Under the pieces are notes generated by a model that saw only the letters and a program-made list of their open reading frames with translations, was not told the DNA's origin and made no database searches. From Rhodococcus rhodnii (lineage in GTDB: Bacteria > Actinomycetota > Actinomycetes > Mycobacteriales > Pseudonocardiaceae), in the NCBI GenBank assembly GCA_000720375.1, contig JOAA01000005.1, forward strand, positions 124,001 through 188,000: 64,000 nucleotides of DNA, given 5' to 3'. Positions 1 through 7,901 of the stretch are shown one piece after another. The position numbers and the translations under genes are program-made. Positions within the stretch are counted from its first letter, which is position 1, and every line of letters starts with the position of its first letter.

Positions 1-78
1 GACATCGACACCATGGCCGCGGCGGTCGGGCCGACCGTGCAGCGCTACTTCACCGGCGAGATCGCCAGTCCTAGTTGA
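1..78 (+). CDS. C-terminal end of a possible TetR-family regulator (partial)
   Basis: The first reading frame is open from the window edge to a TGA at 76-78 and gives 25 residues containing VGPTVQRYFTGEI. This resembles the last helix of TetR/AcrR regulators, which often end in a similar QRYLTG-type segment. The start and the DNA-binding domain lie outside the window. The 3' end overlaps the convergent zinc-finger gene by 8 bases. The family call rests on one short motif and is tentative. Confidence 0.45.
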   Translation, partial: DIDTMAAAVGPTVQRYFTGEIASPS

Positions 79-265
79 GATGGGCCGACCGTCTCGCGGT
101 CTTGAGCGGAGCCAGCATGCGGGCCACCGGGGACAGTTCCACAACCTCACGCCTGCAGTCCGAACAGACCTCGATGTGGTCGTGGAAGTCGTTGCTTTCC
201 CGCACAGTCAACACTCCGAGCACATAGCCGCCCGCGGTGACGGTGTACGAACACGCGCTTGTCAT
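71..265 (-). CDS. Small zinc-finger protein, putative anti-sigma factor N-terminal-like domain
   Basis: A 64-residue protein with HIEVCSDC at about 30-37, the H-x3-C-x2-C half of the zinc-finger (zf-HC2/ZAS) domain of ECF anti-sigma factors. The flanking sequence (ESNDFHDH before, RREVVEL after) fits that family. A normal anti-sigma factor continues into a membrane helix or sensor domain; here the protein ends soon after the finger and has no membrane segment. The start is supported by AAGGAGG at 270-276, four bases before the ATG. It lies downstream of, and on the same strand as, an ECF sigma gene and its membrane partner. A soluble co-regulator of that sigma factor is possible but not shown. 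Confidence 0.7.
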   Translation of the reverse strand: MTSACSYTVTAGGYVLGVLTVRESNDFHDHIEVCSDCRREVVELSPVARMLAPLKTARRSAHLN

Positions 266-284
266 CGTGCCTCCTTGCCGGGAC

Positions 285-323
285 GGGCGAACGGCGGCCC
301 GGGGGTGTGGCCGCCGCTCGCCC
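285..323 (-). terminator. GC-rich hairpin between the sigma operon and the zinc-finger gene
   Basis: Arms GGGCGA-a-CGGCGGC (285-298) and GCCGCCG-c-TCGCCC (310-323) pair with one mismatch around an 11-base loop. It is the second of two stem-loops after the sigma operon. There is no T-run, so it may instead be a 5'UTR structure of the zinc-finger gene, whose ribosome site begins nine bases further on. Confidence 0.5.
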
Positions 324-328
324 TTGGA

Positions 329-360
329 AGTGGCGACTGCTGGGAGGCAAAGTCGCCACT
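329..360 (-). terminator. Hairpin after the sigma-factor operon
   Basis: Perfect 9-bp arms AGTGGCGAC (329-337) and GTCGCCACT (352-360) flank a 14-base loop, starting 9 bases past the stop of the sigma-linked membrane gene. Position and orientation fit a terminator of that operon; no T-run follows. Confidence 0.55.
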
Positions 361-368
361 GCGCCGCG

Positions 369-1154
369 TCAGTTGTTTGGGCGCGCTGACGGCGGCGTGT
401 TGTTGGGTTTGCCCGGCTGCTCGGTGTTCCCGCGCTCGGCAGGCTGCGTGGGCTGCGTGGGCTTGCCCGGCTCGGTTGGCTTGTGCTCGTTGGTCTTCTG
501 CTCGTTCGGCCGCTGACCGAGCACGGTCACGCAGTACGCCGACACCTTGTCCTTGCCGCCCGCGGCCGTGATGAGCGCCTCGAACGCCGGGCTCGTAAGC
601 CGTTTGCCGTGTTCGGACTCCGGTCCCGAGCTGTACGCCTGGCAAAGTCCGTGCAGGGACGGCGAAGGCGACGGGTTGTCCCCGTTTTCGTTGGCAGGCT
701 TGTCGTTTCCTGGTCTGTCAGTGCCAGGTTTGTCGCTGTTCGGCGTGTTCTTGCCGCTCGGGTCACCCTTTCCGGGGTTGTCCGTGGGAACGTTCGCGGA
801 GTTGCTGGTCGTAGCCGGCACAGCCGGGCTGTCCTGGGAAGGCAGATTCCCTGTCGCAGCAGCGAATGCGACGCCACCAGCGGCCATTACGCCGACGGCC
901 GCGGCCGCGGCCTTCACCGTGAAAAGCCTTGTGAGTCTGTGCATCGACCATCTCCGTGGCTGAGTTGTCTCGGCGAGACGGGCGTTGCGAAACGCGGCCA
1001 CGGCGGCTTCTTCACCGGCGAGCTCACTGGGATGCGCCGGTGCGGCGGCATCCGCGAGCAACTCGTCCAGCGCCCGCGCCCGGTCCGGCGTACCACCCGG
1101 CCCCTGCTGCCCGGTGGTACGCCGGTCCACCCGGCGGAAACGTCTCGCGCTCAT
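369..1154 (-). CDS. Sigma-linked single-pass membrane protein with Pro/Asn/Gly-rich linker
   Basis: A 261-residue protein. Residues 1-70 are a hydrophilic N-terminal domain containing ELLADAAAPAHPSELAGEE. One membrane helix lies at about 80-100 (VKAAAAAVGVMAAGGVAFAA). A long low-complexity Asn/Pro/Lys/Gly segment follows, then a short domain with two cysteines (LHGLCQAY and SAYCVTVLG), then another low-complexity tail. The gene begins 35 bases after the ECF sigma stop, with a GAGG ribosome site, so the two are probably co-transcribed. The layout (cytoplasmic N-terminus, helix, extracytoplasmic tail) matches sigma-associated membrane proteins common in actinomycetes and would suit an anti-sigma role, but it has no recognisable zinc finger. 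Confidence 0.75.
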   Translation of the reverse strand: MSARRFRRVDRRTTGQQGPGGTPDRARALDELLADAAAPAHPSELAGEEAAVAAFRNARLAETTQPRRWSMHRLTRLFTVKAAAAAVGVMAAGGVAFAAATGNLPSQDSPAVPATTSNSANVPTDNPGKGDPSGKNTPNSDKPGTDRPGNDKPANENGDNPSPSPSLHGLCQAYSSGPESEHGKRLTSPAFEALITAAGGKDKVSAYCVTVLGQRPNEQKTNEHKPTEPGKPTQPTQPAERGNTEQPGKPNNTPPSARPNN

Positions 1155-1188
1155 CTCGGATACCTCAGCGTCTGGGTCTTCAAAAGTG

Positions 1189-1833
1189 TCACTCCCCCTG
1201 GTCAGCGGCCTGTTCGAGGAGCTCGGCGAGCTTGCGCAGACCGCGGTACGCGGACGTGCGCACGGCGCCCGCGCGCTTGCCGAGCACCTTGCCCGAGGCC
1301 TTCGCGTCGAGCCCGACGACGACCCGCAACAGGACCGCCTCGGCCTGGTCCTGCGGCAGCTTGGCGATCATCGCCAGTGCGGCGTCGGTGGCCATCGAGT
1401 CCACAGCGGACTCAGCGGTGTCGCTGCTCGCCGGCCGTTCGGTCAACTCCTCCACCGGTTCGGTGTCGACCGGCCGCCTGCGTTGGCCGCGGAGGTGATC
1501 CATTGCCCGATTGCGTGCGATGGTCGTTGCCCAGCCCCGGAAACCGTCCGCGTCGCCACGAAAAGACGGCAGGTCACGGGCTATCTGCAGCCATGCCTCG
1601 GAAGCGACGTCCTCGGCGTCCTGCCCGACCAGCACCCGCAGGTACCGCAGCAGCGCAGGTTGGACGGACCGGTACAGCACCCGGAACGCGCTCTCGTTGC
1701 CTCCCTTGGCCTGCGAGATCGCCGCGGCCAGCGCGACCTCCGGCGTTGTGTCTACTGTGGAATGTTTTCGCCGGAACGACCGGATGTTCCCACTACTGTC
1801 ACCGAATGCGGCGGCACTCTGCACCCGCGACAT
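1189..1833 (-). CDS. ECF-type RNA polymerase sigma factor (sigma-70 family)
   Basis: A 214-residue protein. Region 2 spans about residues 45-115, with DAEDVASEAWLQIARD and the promoter-melting stretch FRGWATTIARNRAMDHLR. Region 4 spans about 150-205, with LPQDQAEAVLLRVVVGLDAKASGKVLGKRAGAVRTSAYRG-type helices, so both domains needed for promoter recognition are present. The N-terminus looks some 15-20 residues longer than usual, so the true start may lie downstream of the annotated ATG. It leads an operon with the membrane protein 35 bases downstream. Confidence 0.9.
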   Translation of the reverse strand: MSRVQSAAAFGDSSGNIRSFRRKHSTVDTTPEVALAAAISQAKGGNESAFRVLYRSVQPALLRYLRVLVGQDAEDVASEAWLQIARDLPSFRGDADGFRGWATTIARNRAMDHLRGQRRRPVDTEPVEELTERPASSDTAESAVDSMATDAALAMIAKLPQDQAEAVLLRVVVGLDAKASGKVLGKRAGAVRTSAYRGLRKLAELLEQAADQGE

Positions 1834-1879
1834 CCTGAGCCATCGCCGCGCCGAAAGAAAGCCCTGTGGGCCAATACAC

Positions 1880-2221
1880 TCAGTCGGTCAACAACACGTC
1901 AGCGTCGAAACACGTTTTGTCACCGGTGTGGCACGCCGCGCCCTGCTGATCGACGATCAGCAGCACGGTGTCGCCGTCGCAGTCAAGCCGGACTTCATGT
2001 ACGTGCTGAATGTGCCCGGATGTCTCGCCCTTGACCCACAACCTCTGACGGCTGCGCGAGAAGTACGTGCCCTTGCGTGTGGTCAGCGTCAGGTCGAGCG
2101 CCTCGTCGTTCATCCACGCGACCATCAGCACCTCGCCCGTGCCACGCTGCTGGGCGACCGCGCACACCAGACCGTCGGAGTTGCGCTTGAGACGTGCGGC
2201 GATCTTCGGGTCGAGGCTCAT
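1880..2221 (-). CDS. hisI: Phosphoribosyl-AMP cyclohydrolase
   Basis: HisI opens the purine ring of phosphoribosyl-AMP, the third step of histidine synthesis. The 113-residue protein has the full motif set: DCDGD at 80-84, which binds Mg, and zinc-ligand cysteines at 81, 97 and 104 (ACHTG and KTCF). Length is typical of the stand-alone cyclohydrolase; the separate HisE pyrophosphohydrolase is not in the window. Its ATG overlaps the stop of the upstream membrane gene in an ATGA, indicating translational coupling. It is the last histidine gene of the locus. Confidence 0.95.
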   Translation of the reverse strand: MSLDPKIAARLKRNSDGLVCAVAQQRGTGEVLMVAWMNDEALDLTLTTRKGTYFSRSRQRLWVKGETSGHIQHVHEVRLDCDGDTVLLIVDQQGAACHTGDKTCFDADVLLTD

Positions 2222-2565
2222 TTGGACTCCAGGTAGTCCCGTGCGGGCTCGGTATTGACCAGCACGGCGGTGTAGAGATACGCGGCAGTGAGCAGGCCGG
2301 ACACCACGCGCACCCACCAAGGCGGCGCGTCGGACAATGCGATCAGCAGGTGGACGATGGCGAACAGGCAGGTCACGACCATGGTGACGACCCGGACGAA
2401 CCGCAGCCGAACGATCAGGCCGACGCACACGGCCACTGCCACAATGCCCGCGCCAATGGGCAGGCGGAGGTTCTGCGAGTCCCACGCCAGTGCGACGGCC
2501 ACGAACAGCAACGCGCCGAGGCCGATCACCCCGAGCGAGACCTTGACCTCGGTCGGCGCGTTCAC
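2218..2565 (-). CDS. Small four-helix membrane protein between hisF and hisI
   Basis: A 115-residue protein almost wholly made of four hydrophobic helices (about 9-25, 31-50, 53-75 and 84-103), ending in an ARDYLESK tail. The GTG start is chosen because it overlaps the hisF stop as GTGA, and its own stop overlaps the hisI ATG as ATGA. It is therefore locked into a hisF-X-hisI translational unit. I do not recognise the family. Nothing in the sequence suggests a catalytic role, and the location alone does not prove a link to histidine synthesis. Confidence 0.85.
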   Translation of the reverse strand: MNAPTEVKVSLGVIGLGALLFVAVALAWDSQNLRLPIGAGIVAVAVCVGLIVRLRFVRVVTMVVTCLFAIVHLLIALSDAPPWWVRVVSGLLTAAYLYTAVLVNTEPARDYLESK

Positions 2566-3314
2566 CGGACCTCGATCCCCGATGCCCGCATGGCGTCCTT
2601 GACCTCGCCGATCCGCAACTGTCCGAAGTGGAAGACGCTGGCGGCGAGCACTGCGTCCGCACCGGCCTCGACCGCGGGCGCGAAGTGCTCGACTGCCCCG
2701 GCGCCACCGCTGGCGATCAACGGCACGTCCACGACCGCACGGACCCGCTTGATCAACTCGATGTCGAACCCGGCTTTGGTGCCGTCCGCGTCCATCGAGT
2801 TGAGCAGGATCTCGCCAACCCCGAGCTCCTGCCCCTTCGCGGCCCACTCGATCGCGTCGATGCCGGTGCCGCGCTTGCCGCCGTGCGTCGTCACCTCGAA
2901 GCCCTCGCCCGTGCGCCGGGCGTCGACGGACAGCACGATGCACTGCGCACCGAACCGCTCGGACGCCTCCCGCAGCAACTCCGGCCGCAGGATGGCGGCT
3001 GTGTTGATGCTGACCTTGTCCGCACCGGCCCGCAGCAGCTTGTCGATGTCCTCGACCGCGCGCACGCCACCACCGACCGTCAGCGGGATGAAGACCTGCT
3101 CGGCCGTGCGGCGGACCACGTCGAAGGTCGTCTCGCGGTCCGAAGAGGACGCCGTGACATCCAGGAAGGTCAGCTCGTCGGCGCCTTCCGCGTCGTAGGC
3201 GGCGGCCAGCTCGACCGGGTCCCCGGCGTCCACCAGGTCAGTGAAGTTGACGCCCTTGACCACCCGACCAGCGTCGACGTCCAGACAGGGGATCACACGC
3301 ACCGCGACAGCCAT
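2562..3314 (-). CDS. hisF: Imidazole glycerol phosphate synthase, cyclase subunit
   Basis: HisF is the (beta/alpha)8-barrel half of IGP synthase. It takes ammonia made by HisH and converts PRFAR into imidazole glycerol phosphate and AICAR. The 250-residue protein carries the two catalytic aspartates: Asp12 in [10 protein letters not shown] and Asp131 in LSVDARR. Phosphate loops VGGGVR (80-85) and ASGGAG are also present. I chose the ATG two codons inside the longest frame because [11 protein letters not shown] is the family start. It is divergent from a TetR gene only 30 bases away and lies about 10 kb from its partner hisH, which is normally much closer. Confidence 0.96.
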   Translation of the reverse strand: MAVAVRVIPCLDVDAGRVVKGVNFTDLVDAGDPVELAAAYDAEGADELTFLDVTASSSDRETTFDVVRRTAEQVFIPLTVGGGVRAVEDIDKLLRAGADKVSINTAAILRPELLREASERFGAQCIVLSVDARRTGEGFEVTTHGGKRGTGIDAIEWAAKGQELGVGEILLNSMDADGTKAGFDIELIKRVRAVVDVPLIASGGAGAVEHFAPAVEAGADAVLAASVFHFGQLRIGEVKDAMRASGIEVR

Positions 3315-3344
3315 GCGCAAAGCCTACGTGGCAGGCTGAGAGGT

Positions 3345-3935
3345 ATGGCACGCGCCGGACGCCGACCCGGGCAGACCGAGACCCGCGAGCAGATCCTGGC
3401 CGCGGCCAGGGCCCAGTTCGCCGAGCTCGGCTACGACGGCGCGACCATCCGTGGGATCGCGGCCAAGGCGTCGGTCAACCCGGCGCTGGTACACCACTTC
3501 TTCGGCACGAAGGAGCGCGTTTTCCTGGCCGCGCTTGAGCTTCCGGTCGATCCGGCGGTGATCGTGCCCGCACTCGTCAACGGCCCCCGCGCCCAGTTCG
3601 GCGAGCGGATCGTCCGGCTGTTCCTGACCGTGTGGGGCGATCCACAGACCCGGGAGCCGTTCCTGGCGATGATGCGCACGGTCACCACGAACGAGCAGGC
3701 AGCTCGGACGCTCAAGCAGTTCCTCGAACGCCAGGTGCTGGCGCGGATCGCCGCGGGCATGGGTGTGTCCCCGCTTCGGCTGGCCGCGGCCGCCTCGCAC
3801 ATGGTCGGCCTGGCGCTGTTCCGTTACGTCGTCCAGGTCGAGCCGGTGGCCAGCGCGGACGTAGAGGAGATGGTCGCGACGGTCGCGCCGATCATCCAGG
3901 CCTACGTTGACGTCCCAGGCGCCGAGACCGCGTAG
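3345..3935 (+). CDS. TetR/AcrR-family transcriptional regulator
   Basis: A 196-residue protein with an N-terminal TetR helix-turn-helix at about 10-57 (TREQILAAARAQFAELGYDGATIRGIA, then NPALVHHFFGTKERVF). An all-helical ligand domain follows, of the type in which LFLTVWGDP and MMRTV blocks recur in actinomycete TetR_C members. It is divergent from hisF across 30 bp and its 3' end overlaps the PPOX gene by 34 bases. The very short shared promoter with hisF means any autoregulatory binding would also cover the hisF promoter. The ligand is unknown. Confidence 0.9.
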   Translation: MARAGRRPGQTETREQILAAARAQFAELGYDGATIRGIAAKASVNPALVHHFFGTKERVFLAALELPVDPAVIVPALVNGPRAQFGERIVRLFLTVWGDPQTREPFLAMMRTVTTNEQAARTLKQFLERQVLARIAAGMGVSPLRLAAAASHMVGLALFRYVVQVEPVASADVEEMVATVAPIIQAYVDVPGAETA

Positions 3936-4294
3936 CAGATCGTCGCGTTGCGGCCGCGGAACAGCTTGCTGCCGTAGATCACCAGCCAGCCGCTCGGGCC
4001 GTACTTGCGGGCCATGACCTTGCGAACGCGGTCGGTCTCGGCGGCGTCGAGCTGACGGGCCACGCCCGGGACCGGCTCGCTCTTCTGCTTGCCGCGCACG
4101 TCACATTCGGCGATCTCGACGTTCTGGTTACGACGCAAACGCTTCACCTTGCCCGCGTCCGTGCGGGTCCAGAAGATCAGCTCCTCGCCGTCCCGCGCAC
4201 ACCAGACGGCGGTCGGCACCTTCCGTCCGTCCTTGCGAAACGTCGTCACCAACACGTAACTGGCGTCGGCCAACCTGGCCAGCTCGGCATCCAC
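3902..4294 (-). CDS. PPOX-class, probably F420-dependent, flavin/deazaflavin oxidoreductase
   Basis: A 130-residue split-barrel protein of the pyridoxamine 5'-phosphate oxidase superfamily. Typical blocks are YVLVTTFRKDGRKVPTAVW at 13-31, FWTRTDAGKVKRLRRN at about 61-76, and the C-terminal LFRGRNATICYAV. In actinobacteria this subgroup commonly uses F420 or flavin, but the cofactor cannot be proved here. It is the last gene of a minus-strand run (MFS, ABC ATPase, ABC permease, MOSC, PPOX) with small gaps, so it may belong to that operon. Confidence 0.82.
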   Translation of the reverse strand: MDAELARLADASYVLVTTFRKDGRKVPTAVWCARDGEELIFWTRTDAGKVKRLRRNQNVEIAECDVRGKQKSEPVPGVARQLDAAETDRVRKVMARKYGPSGWLVIYGSKLFRGRNATICYAVSAPGTST

Positions 4295-4318
4295 GCAGTT
4301 CAGGCTAGTCTGGGGAGG

Positions 4319-4861
4319 CTAGACCGGCTGCAACGGCCGGTGCGGGCCGACAGGCAGTTCGACCCGGATCGGATCGCCCGCCCGGACCACTCCACCGGTC
4401 AGCACCACCGACATGATCCCGGCCTTGCGGATCACGTTGCCCTCGTCGTCCTTGGCGAGGACCTGCTTGAGCAGGCCGCTGGCGAAGTTGTCGATCTGCA
4501 GGCACGGGTTGCGCAGGCCGGTCACCTCGATCACGGCCTCGTCACCGAGGTGCAGCAGCGTGCCCGTGGGCAGGCCGAGCAGGTCGATGCCACGCGTGGT
4601 CACGTTCTCGCCGATCTGACCTGGCTCGACGGTGAACCCGGCCACACGGAACTCGTCGAACAGCTCCGCGTGCATCAGGTGGACCTGCCGCAGATTCGGC
4701 TGGCTCGGATCACGGGCCACCCTGGACCGGTGCTTCACGGTCACGCCCTGGTGCACGTCACCTTCCACACCAAGCCCGGCGAGCAACGTGATGCTGTCCA
4801 CGTTGGGTTTGGTGAACGTGTACTCCCCGCTGCGGCTCACGGCCGCCACTACCCCAGACAT
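4319..4861 (-). CDS. MOSC-domain protein
   Basis: A 180-residue protein with the MOSC beta-barrel fold of molybdenum-cofactor sulfurase C-termini. GVEGDVHQG at about 32-40, RQVHLMHAELFDEF, IGENVTTRGIDLLGLP and GLRNPCLQID-type blocks are all present. The last holds the conserved cysteine expected to carry sulfur or bind molybdenum cofactor. Stand-alone MOSC proteins of this size, related to YiiM, act in N-hydroxylated compound reduction or sulfur transfer, but the substrate is unknown. It begins 14 bases after the ABC permease stop, consistent with one transcript. Confidence 0.85.
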   Translation of the reverse strand: MSGVVAAVSRSGEYTFTKPNVDSITLLAGLGVEGDVHQGVTVKHRSRVARDPSQPNLRQVHLMHAELFDEFRVAGFTVEPGQIGENVTTRGIDLLGLPTGTLLHLGDEAVIEVTGLRNPCLQIDNFASGLLKQVLAKDDEGNVIRKAGIMSVVLTGGVVRAGDPIRVELPVGPHRPLQPV

Positions 4862-4875
4862 GGTCTCGACTGTAC

Positions 4876-5592
4876 TCAAGGCGTACGCCTGCGCAGAGTC
4901 GCTGCGCCAAGGATCAAGGCCAGCACGGCGCAGCCGCCGATGACGACCAGATCCGTTGCCAACGTTGCGGTGAAGTCCTCGGACCGGGTGACGTGGGTCA
5001 GCGCGTCGACCGCGTAGGACAACGGCATCACGTCCGACAGCCAGTTCAGCAGTTCCGCCATGTCGCCGCGGGGCACGAACAGCCCGCACAGCAGGATCTG
5101 CGGCATCACGAAGACCGGCATGAACTGCATCGCCTGGAACTCGGTGCGCGCGAAGGCGCTGACGAACAGGCCAAGGGCCATCCCGAGCAACGCGTCCAGC
5201 ACGGCGATCACCAGCAGGATCCACAGTGGACCTCTGATGTCCAGGCCGAGCCAGCTCACCGAGACGAGGGTGGCGATCGAGACCTGGAGGACCGCGACCA
5301 CACCGAATGCCATGGCGTAGCCGGAAAGCAGGCCGAACTTGCCGATCGGCATGGTCATCAGCCGCTCAAGCGTGCCGCTTGTCCGTTCCCGCAAGGTGGT
5401 GATCGAGGCGATCATGAACATGATGATGAACGGGAACACGCCGAGCAGAGCGGGCGCGGCACGGCTGAAAGCCTGCTCGGAGTTGAACACGAAGCGCAGC
5501 AACACCATCAGCAGTGACGGCAACAGAAGAAGCATCGCGACGGTCCGCGGGTCATGCCTGAGCTGCGCCAGGATCCGGCGTGCGGTACTCAT
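4876..5592 (-). CDS. ABC-2 type transporter permease
   Basis: A 238-residue integral membrane protein with six predicted helices. The cytoplasmic RERTSGTLERLMTMPIGKFGLLSGY segment is typical of ABC-2 (DrrB-like) drug-export permeases. Its ATG overlaps the stop of the ATPase gene as ATGA, so the pair should be made in equal amounts. With its partner it probably exports a hydrophobic drug or lipid. It sits in the MerR-flanked efflux operon with an MFS pump upstream. Confidence 0.9.
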   Translation of the reverse strand: MSTARRILAQLRHDPRTVAMLLLLPSLLMVLLRFVFNSEQAFSRAAPALLGVFPFIIMFMIASITTLRERTSGTLERLMTMPIGKFGLLSGYAMAFGVVAVLQVSIATLVSVSWLGLDIRGPLWILLVIAVLDALLGMALGLFVSAFARTEFQAMQFMPVFVMPQILLCGLFVPRGDMAELLNWLSDVMPLSYAVDALTHVTRSEDFTATLATDLVVIGGCAVLALILGAATLRRRTP

Positions 5593-6305
5593 ACTGTTTC
5601 CTTGATCAGCTTGAGGAAAGCGTGTTCCACGTCCGCGGTGTCGGTCCGTGCCCGCAGACCGTCAGGAGTATCGTCGGCGAGCAGAAGCCCTTCACGCATG
5701 AGCAACAACCGTTGGCAGCGCGCGGCTTCGTCCATCACGTGACTGGAGACGAGCAACGTCACGCCACGCGCGGCCAAGCTGTGGAACAACATCCACAATT
5801 CCTCACGCAGCACCGGATCAAGCCCGACCGTCGGCTCGTCCAGCACCAGCAACTCGGGTTTGCCCAGCAACGCGACCGCCAGGCTCGCTCTGCTGCGCTG
5901 CCCGCCGGACAACTGCCCGACCATCGCGTTGGCGTGATCGGTCAGACCGACGTCGTCGATCACCCGCTGCACGTCGGATCTGGCGGCCTTGAGCACGGAA
6001 GCGAAGTAGCGCAACGCTTCCGTGACCGTGAGGTCGCCGTAGAGCGCGGGATTCTGGGTCGAATAGCCGACCCGGTCGCGTAACCCTGGGTGACCGGCGG
6101 GCAGGCCGAGCACGCTGACCGTGCCCGACTCGACGATCTGCACGCCCACGATCGCCCGCATGAGGGTCGACTTGCCGCAGCCGCTCGGCCCCAGCAGACC
6201 CGTCACTGATCCCCGCTCGACCTCGAAGTCGACCCCACGCAGGACCTGTCTGCCGCCCCGGCGGACCTTGAGGCCCTCGACACCGAGAACCGACGAATTA
6301 ATCAT
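5589..6305 (-). CDS. ABC transporter ATP-binding protein (drug-export type)
   Basis: A 238-residue nucleotide-binding domain. Walker A is GPSGCGKST at about 37-45, the signature LSGGQRSR lies near 131, Walker B is LLVLDEPTVGLD, and the switch His is in LLVSSHVMDE. I start it at ATG 6305 because the longer frame would run back into the MFS gene, and the N-terminal beta strand (VLGVEGLKVRRGG) begins there. It partners the overlapping ABC-2 permease. Four bases separate it from the MFS stop. Confidence 0.92.
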   Translation of the reverse strand: MINSSVLGVEGLKVRRGGRQVLRGVDFEVERGSVTGLLGPSGCGKSTLMRAIVGVQIVESGTVSVLGLPAGHPGLRDRVGYSTQNPALYGDLTVTEALRYFASVLKAARSDVQRVIDDVGLTDHANAMVGQLSGGQRSRASLAVALLGKPELLVLDEPTVGLDPVLREELWMLFHSLAARGVTLLVSSHVMDEAARCQRLLLMREGLLLADDTPDGLRARTDTADVEHAFLKLIKETV

Positions 6306-6309
6306 GCGT

Positions 6310-7434
6310 TTAATTCTGCGCCTGCAGAACTCTTCCGTCAACCCTCACCAGCACGACCGCGAGCACAGGCAGCAGCAACGCGACAACCACCCACGGGAAG
6401 GACGCGGGTCCGAAGGCGTCCAGGAAGACCCCGCCGACGATGCCGCCCGCCGCCATGGACCCGTTCCACGACGTCACGAGCATGGCCTGCGCGGTGTCGC
6501 CGCCATGCGCGATCGCGGTCTGCAGCAGAGTCGGAACGCCTCCCCAGCCCAATCCCCACAGCACTGCGGCGACGTACGGGCTGCCGGTCAGCCCAACGGC
6601 GGCGACGGCGACGAGAACCGTGCTCACGATCAACAGAAGCCTGAGGTTTCGGTCGATGTACGCCCCGACGATCCAGATGCCCACCATCGACGCGGCACCA
6701 AGCAGCAACAGCACGAGATCCACATCCCCGCCCGCGTAGTTCAGAAAGGGCGCGATGTACGTGTAGATGACGTTGTGCGCCAACACGAACGCGATCACGA
6801 CGAACAGAACGGCCGCGACACCGGGGATCGTGAGCGTCTGCCGGAAGGACACCCGTTCTCCGGCTTGCCGGCCGGGATAGTCCGGCACCGCGGTGGCAAT
6901 CCAGAAGATGAGCACGACCGCGAGCGCTGAGACAACGGCGAACGTCACCCGCCAGCCAACGAGTCCGCCCAGGAAGGTTCCCGCGGGCACGCCAAGGGAA
7001 AGCGCCACCGGGACGCCGGCCATGACGATCGCCATCGCCTTGCCCTGCAAGCCTTCCGGCGCCATTCGCCGGGCGTATCCGGCAAGCAACGACCACACGA
7101 CACCGGCGGCGACCCCGGCGATGAATCTCGCGCCCATGGTCAGGACGTAGCTCGTGGAGATGACGGTGATGGTGTTGCCCACGGCGAACCCGACAATGGC
7201 CGACAGCAACAGACGCTTACGCCGCCACCTCGCCGTGACCAACGACAGCGGGATCGCCGCGATCGCGGTCGCCAGGGCGTAGATGGTCACCGACTGGCCC
7301 ATCGCGGACTCGCTGACTCGCAGGTCGGCGCTCATCCCGGTGAGCGGGCCGGCCGGCAACGCTTCGGTCAGGATGGTGATGAAAGCGGCTGTGGTCAACG
7401 CGATCAGCGCTCGCAACGGCAGTTTCCGATCCAT
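6310..7434 (-). CDS. MFS transporter, DHA1-type drug efflux
   Basis: A 374-residue protein with about 12 membrane helices and the RWRRKRLL loop between helices 2 and 3, typical of drug:H+ antiporters (DHA1/AraJ-like). ATG 7434 is preferred; the longer frame opens with TTG at 7449, immediately beside the 28-bp operator-like palindrome. It is divergent from a MerR regulator and leads a run with a complete ABC-2 exporter, so one regulator may command two exporters. Confidence 0.9.
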   Translation of the reverse strand: MDRKLPLRALIALTTAAFITILTEALPAGPLTGMSADLRVSESAMGQSVTIYALATAIAAIPLSLVTARWRRKRLLLSAIVGFAVGNTITVISTSYVLTMGARFIAGVAAGVVWSLLAGYARRMAPEGLQGKAMAIVMAGVPVALSLGVPAGTFLGGLVGWRVTFAVVSALAVVLIFWIATAVPDYPGRQAGERVSFRQTLTIPGVAAVLFVVIAFVLAHNVIYTYIAPFLNYAGGDVDLVLLLLGAASMVGIWIVGAYIDRNLRLLLIVSTVLVAVAAVGLTGSPYVAAVLWGLGWGGVPTLLQTAIAHGGDTAQAMLVTSWNGSMAAGGIVGGVFLDAFGPASFPWVVVALLLPVLAVVLVRVDGRVLQAQN

Positions 7435-7449
7435 GCCGGGTATGCTCAA

Positions 7450-7477
7450 ACCTTGACATCGATGTGATGGTCAAGGT
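7450..7477. promoter_or_regulatory. MerR-type operator between MFS pump and merR
   Basis: Perfect 8-bp arms ACCTTGAC (7450-7457) and GTCAAGGT (7470-7477) with a 12-bp spacer. Read toward the MFS gene, the first arm carries TTGACC (7474-7469) as a -35 element, and the dyad fills the long spacer before the -10 region. This is the arrangement by which MerR proteins twist and activate promoters. The divergent gene encodes a MerR protein. Confidence 0.72.
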
Positions 7478-7496
7478 GGCGTGAGGGGGACCACAG

Positions 7497-7901
7497 ATGC
7501 GGATCGGGGAGCTGTCGGAACGGACCGGCACACCACGCCGGCTGCTGCGCTACTACGAGGAACAAGGCCTGATCAAAGCAGACCGGCTGGCCAACGGATA
7601 CCGTGACTACGACGAGGCCTATGTGGACAGAGTGCTGCAGATCCGCGGCCTGCTGGACACGGGCCTGCCGACCCGGATCATCAAGCAGATTCTGCCGTGC
7701 CTCAACAAACCCCGCGAGATCCACTTCGACGACGCGACCCCGGAGACGCTGGAGTTGCTTGCCGCCGAACGCGATCGGATGACCGCCCGGATCTCGTGCC
7801 TGACCCGAAACCGTGACGCGATCGCCGAATACCTGAGCATGGTCGCTACTTCACAACGCGGAAACGGAACTCAGCACCGAACTTCCCTGCGTTCGCGGTG
7901 A
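7497..7901 (+). CDS. MerR-family transcriptional regulator
   Basis: A 134-residue regulator. The winged helix-turn-helix is at 1-70 (MRIGELSERTGTPRRLLRYYEEQGLI, then RDYDEAYVDRVLQI), and a coiled-coil dimer helix (AAERDRMTARISCLTRNRDAI) lies at about 88-112. No metal-type cysteine cluster is present at the C-terminus, so a drug or organic ligand is more likely than a metal. The ribosome site GAGGGGGA lies 7 bases upstream of the ATG. The divergent MFS/ABC operon and the dyad at 7450-7477 are its likely targets. The 3' end overlaps the convergent reductase gene by 56 bases. Confidence 0.92.
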   Translation: MRIGELSERTGTPRRLLRYYEEQGLIKADRLANGYRDYDEAYVDRVLQIRGLLDTGLPTRIIKQILPCLNKPREIHFDDATPETLELLAAERDRMTARISCLTRNRDAIAEYLSMVATSQRGNGTQHRTSLRSR

